DNA of 8,215 nucleotides, from positions 1 through 8,215 of the forward strand of contig DASZOO010000252.1 in assembly GCA_035550775.1 (NCBI GenBank), read 5' to 3'. Source of the DNA: JAOUEA01 sp035550775. Lineage in GTDB: Bacteria; Actinomycetota; UBA4738; HRBIN12. Both the position numbers and the translations under genes were made by a program. A model generated the notes under the pieces. The model searched no databases. It saw nothing but the letters and a program-made list of their open reading frames with translations, and was not told the origin of the DNA. Each line of letters begins with the position of its first letter. Positions within the stretch are counted from its first letter, which is position 1. Below, piece by piece: positions 6,245 through 8,215 of the stretch.

Positions 6245-7393
6245 TCAATACAGGAACATCGGCTTGCCGTCGACGTGCATGATCTTCGGCCGGTAGTTCT
6301 CCCGGTCGTAGAGCGCGTCGACGTCGACGCGCTTCACCCCCTGGCCCAAAACCGTCAGCGGCACGTTCACGTAGGTGCCGTTGCGCATCGCCACGAGGCG
6401 GCCGGCCACGCCCTCGATGGCGAGGTCGGCCGCCATCACCGCGTAGTTGATCGCGACCATCAGGTCGAGCGAGTCGGGCGACCCCGAGCGCATCAGGTAG
6501 CCGAGCTGCTGGTAGATCATGTCGGAACCGGTCCGCTCCTTCAGCAGCGCGCTCGTGAGCTGCCCGATGCCTCCCAGCTTGCGATGGCCGTAGGCGTCCT
6601 CGTCGCCCCCCAGCACCATCTCGCCGCCCGCGAGCGTCGCGCCTTCGGAGATCGTCATCATCGCGTAGTTGCTCGGGTTCGCCGCCTTGTCGAGCAGCAG
6701 CTGCTCGCCGAGTCGATCCACGTCGAACGGCACCTCGGAGATGATCGCGCGCTCCACGCCCGACAGGTAGGCCGACACGAGCGACGTCTCCCCGCTGTAG
6801 CGGCCGAAGACCTCCACGACCGCGAGCCGCTCGTGCGACCCCGCGCTCGTGCGCAGCTGGTGCACGAAGTTCACCGTGCGCGTCACCGCCGTCGAGAACC
6901 CGATGCAGTAATCGGTGCCGTGCACGTCGTTGTCCATCGTCTTGGGGATCGCGACGACCGGGACCCCTTCCTCGTGCAGGCGCAGCCCGAACGACAGGGT
7001 GTCGTCGCCACCGATCGGGATGAGGGCGTCGAGACCGAGCGCATCGATCACGCGGAGCGCGTGGGCCGTGTGGTCGCGCGGGCCGTCGTCGGTGCGCCCC
7101 TGGGCCAGGAACGCGGGCTCGTCGGCCGCTCGCACCTTGGCCGGGTTCGTCCGTGACGTGTGCAGGAACGTGCCGCCCGTGCGATCGATCGTGCGCACGA
7201 CGCCGGGGTCGAGCGGCAAGGCGTTGGCCGCGATGCTCTCGTCGTCGTCGGGGTCGGTGTCGAGCAGGCCCCCCCACCCCCGGCGGATGCCGAGGACCTC
7301 GTGTCCTTCGGCCACGACGCGCATGACGGCGGCCTTGATCGAGGCGTTCAGGCCGGGAACGTCGCCGCCGCCGGTGAGGATGCCGAGCCGCAT
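6245..7393 (-). CDS. 6-phosphofructokinase, pyrophosphate-type active site
   Basis: A 382-residue PfkA-superfamily enzyme that phosphorylates fructose 6-phosphate in glycolysis. LTGGGDVPGLNASIKA (6-21) is the phosphoryl-donor loop, IGGDDTLS (127-134) the next donor motif, IPKTMDND (149-156) contains the catalytic base Asp154, FGRYSGE (196-202) and ISEG (248-251) are substrate-side motifs. In this superfamily Gly at the fourth place of GGDG goes with ATP use, while Asp there plus Lys in PKTxDND goes with pyrophosphate. This protein has both pyrophosphate residues (Asp131, Lys151), so a reversible PPi-dependent reaction is the best call. LGYLMRSGSP (297-306) replaces the LGxxQRGGSP of ATP enzymes. 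ATG 7393 is fixed by TAGGCT seven bases upstream. It lies 48 bases after a second phosphofructokinase gene on the same strand. The family call is firm; donor choice is inferred from motifs. Confidence 0.93.
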   Translation of the reverse strand: MRLGILTGGGDVPGLNASIKAAVMRVVAEGHEVLGIRRGWGGLLDTDPDDDESIAANALPLDPGVVRTIDRTGGTFLHTSRTNPAKVRAADEPAFLAQGRTDDGPRDHTAHALRVIDALGLDALIPIGGDDTLSFGLRLHEEGVPVVAIPKTMDNDVHGTDYCIGFSTAVTRTVNFVHQLRTSAGSHERLAVVEVFGRYSGETSLVSAYLSGVERAIISEVPFDVDRLGEQLLLDKAANPSNYAMMTISEGATLAGGEMVLGGDEDAYGHRKLGGIGQLTSALLKERTGSDMIYQQLGYLMRSGSPDSLDLMVAINYAVMAADLAIEGVAGRLVAMRNGTYVNVPLTVLGQGVKRVDVDALYDRENYRPKIMHVDGKPMFLY

Positions 7394-7400
7394 GGCGCAG

Positions 7401-7406
7401 AGCCTA
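7401..7406 (-). promoter_or_regulatory. Candidate leaderless -10 element (TAGGCT) for the PPi-type phosphofructokinase
   Basis: TAGGCT on the minus strand ends exactly seven bases before ATG 7393. The 48-base gap to the upstream gene has no good Shine-Dalgarno at the right distance; the purine-poor CTGCGCC fills the spacer. This suggests independent, leaderless transcription although the two kinase genes are in tandem. Confidence 0.55.
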
Positions 7407-7441
7407 CGGGAGGTGCGGCGTCGGGACCGGCGACCCCGTCC

Positions 7442-8215
7442 TCAGTCGCACAGGACCTGCGGGATCTCCCAGAGTTCCTTGGGCACGACCCGCGGCTCCC
7501 GGCCGACCTCGGCGATCGGCGTCGTGACGATCTCCTGACCGATGACGCCGACCAGGGACCCCCACCCGCCGTGGACGGCTTCCTCGACCGCGGCGACCCC
7601 GAGCCTGGTTGCGAGGACCCGGTCGGAGGCGACGGGCGAGCCTCCCCGCTGCACGTGGCCGAGCACGGTGATGCGCGACTCCACATGGTTGCGTGACGAG
7701 AGTTCCTGCGCCACGAGCCCGCCGATGCCGCCGAGCCGCGGCCACCCGTTCTCGTCGAGCGAATAGTCGGGCACCTCCATCGTGCCCGGCTGCGGCGTCG
7801 CGCCTTCGGAGACCACCACGATCGAGAACCGCCGGTCCTCGAGCATGTGCTGCTTCACGCGGCGGGCGACCCGCCCGATGTCGAACGGGTGCTCCGGCAG
7901 CAGGATCACGTCGGCGGCGCCCGCGATCCCGGCCTCGAGGCCGATCCAGCCGGCGCTGCGGCCCATGACCTCGCAGACCATCACCCGTCGGTGGCTCTCG
8001 GCCGTGCTGTAGAGCCGGTCGATCAGGTCGGCGGCGACCTGCACGGCGGTCTGGAACCCGATGCTGCGGTCGGTGCCGCCGATGTCGTTGTCGATCGTCT
8101 TCGGCACCCCGACGATCGGCACGTCCGGCATCTCCGCACAGGCCCCCATCGTGCCCTCGCCTCCGATCACGATGAACCCGTCGAGCTGATGCACGTCGAG
8201 CGCCTCTCGCACACG
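7442..8215 (-). CDS. 6-phosphofructokinase, ATP-type active site, 5' end cut by window edge
   Basis: The visible 257 residues are the C-terminal three quarters of a PfkA-type phosphofructokinase, normally about 340 residues; the start codon and the first donor loop lie outside the window. Numbering from the edge, VIGGEGTMGA (16-25) has Gly21 at the donor-deciding position, typical of ATP enzymes, while VPKTIDND (37-44) has the Lys seen in group III enzymes, with catalytic base Asp42. GTDRSIGFQTAV, EVMGRSAGWIG, VVVSEGA and LGHVQRGGSPVASDR follow in the family order. This Gly plus Lys pairing is the pattern of the ATP-using group III phosphofructokinases of actinobacteria. The chain ends at a TGA 48 bases before the pyrophosphate-type paralogue. 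A GTG at 8212 is internal (a Val codon), since the open frame continues to the edge and the fold requires more sequence upstream. Confidence 0.93.
   Translation of the reverse strand, partial: RVREALDVHQLDGFIVIGGEGTMGACAEMPDVPIVGVPKTIDNDIGGTDRSIGFQTAVQVAADLIDRLYSTAESHRRVMVCEVMGRSAGWIGLEAGIAGAADVILLPEHPFDIGRVARRVKQHMLEDRRFSIVVVSEGATPQPGTMEVPDYSLDENGWPRLGGIGGLVAQELSSRNHVESRITVLGHVQRGGSPVASDRVLATRLGVAAVEEAVHGGWGSLVGVIGQEIVTTPIAEVGREPRVVPKELWEIPQVLCD

Noticed and set aside
6243..6248. TTGACC on the minus strand as a -35 box for the aldolase-family gene
   Set aside because: It is 28 bases from the TAGACT hexamer, too far for a sigma-70-type promoter, and overlaps the stop codon of the preceding gene.
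6044..7156. Plus-strand open frame (370 codons) opposite the PPi-type phosphofructokinase
   Set aside because: It is antisense to a full set of PfkA motifs, and its product is rich in His, Arg and Val with no recognisable domain.
7394..7441. Intrinsic terminator between the two phosphofructokinases
   Set aside because: GGGG and TCCC can pair only briefly around a GC-rich loop with no T-run. The evidence is too weak to list as a feature.

Overview
This is an 8.2 kb window of GC-rich bacterial DNA. It holds eight protein-coding genes with almost no spare sequence; no stretch without a gene exceeds 100 bases. The mix suggests an actinobacterium (Actinomycetota): very high G+C in third codon positions, GTG starts, a PASTA-repeat Ser/Thr kinase, two group III-type phosphofructokinases, and -10-like hexamers placed exactly seven bases before start codons, as expected for leaderless mRNAs. 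The class cannot be fixed from sequence alone. I see no rRNA, tRNA, CRISPR array, insertion sequence, integrase or other mobile element.

Left block (1-2462, all minus strand). Transcription runs from a five-segment membrane protein of unknown function (start 2462), to a PfkB-family sugar/nucleoside kinase (start 1588 or 1597), to pseudouridine-5'-phosphate glycosidase PsuG (start 720, running off the left edge). The kinase and psuG genes overlap by eight bases. The pair reads as a pseudouridine salvage module: the kinase would make pseudouridine 5'-phosphate, and PsuG would split it to uracil and ribose 5-phosphate. psuG is easily missed because it starts with GTG and its 3' end lies outside the window.

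Centre (2463-4473). A short divergent intergenic region separates the membrane protein from a plus-strand PknB-like receptor kinase: cytoplasmic kinase domain, one membrane segment, four extracellular PASTA repeats.

Right block (4490-8215, all minus strand). Reading with transcription from the right edge: an ATP-type 6-phosphofructokinase (5' end cut by the window), a second phosphofructokinase with pyrophosphate-type active-site residues, a threonine-aldolase-family PLP enzyme with unusual active-site substitutions, and a small soluble sulfite-oxidase-fold molybdopterin protein coupled to the aldolase gene by a TGATG junction. The plus-strand kinase and the molybdopterin gene converge with only 16 bases between stop codons.

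The most interesting signals are: the side-by-side phosphofructokinases with opposite phosphoryl-donor signatures; three genes sharing an identical TAGNNT-7 nt-start layout; the aldolase-family active-site changes; and the uncharacterised membrane protein with an HSPTH motif. I found no clear sign of a wholly new multi-gene system. Most of the window looks like core metabolism and signalling.
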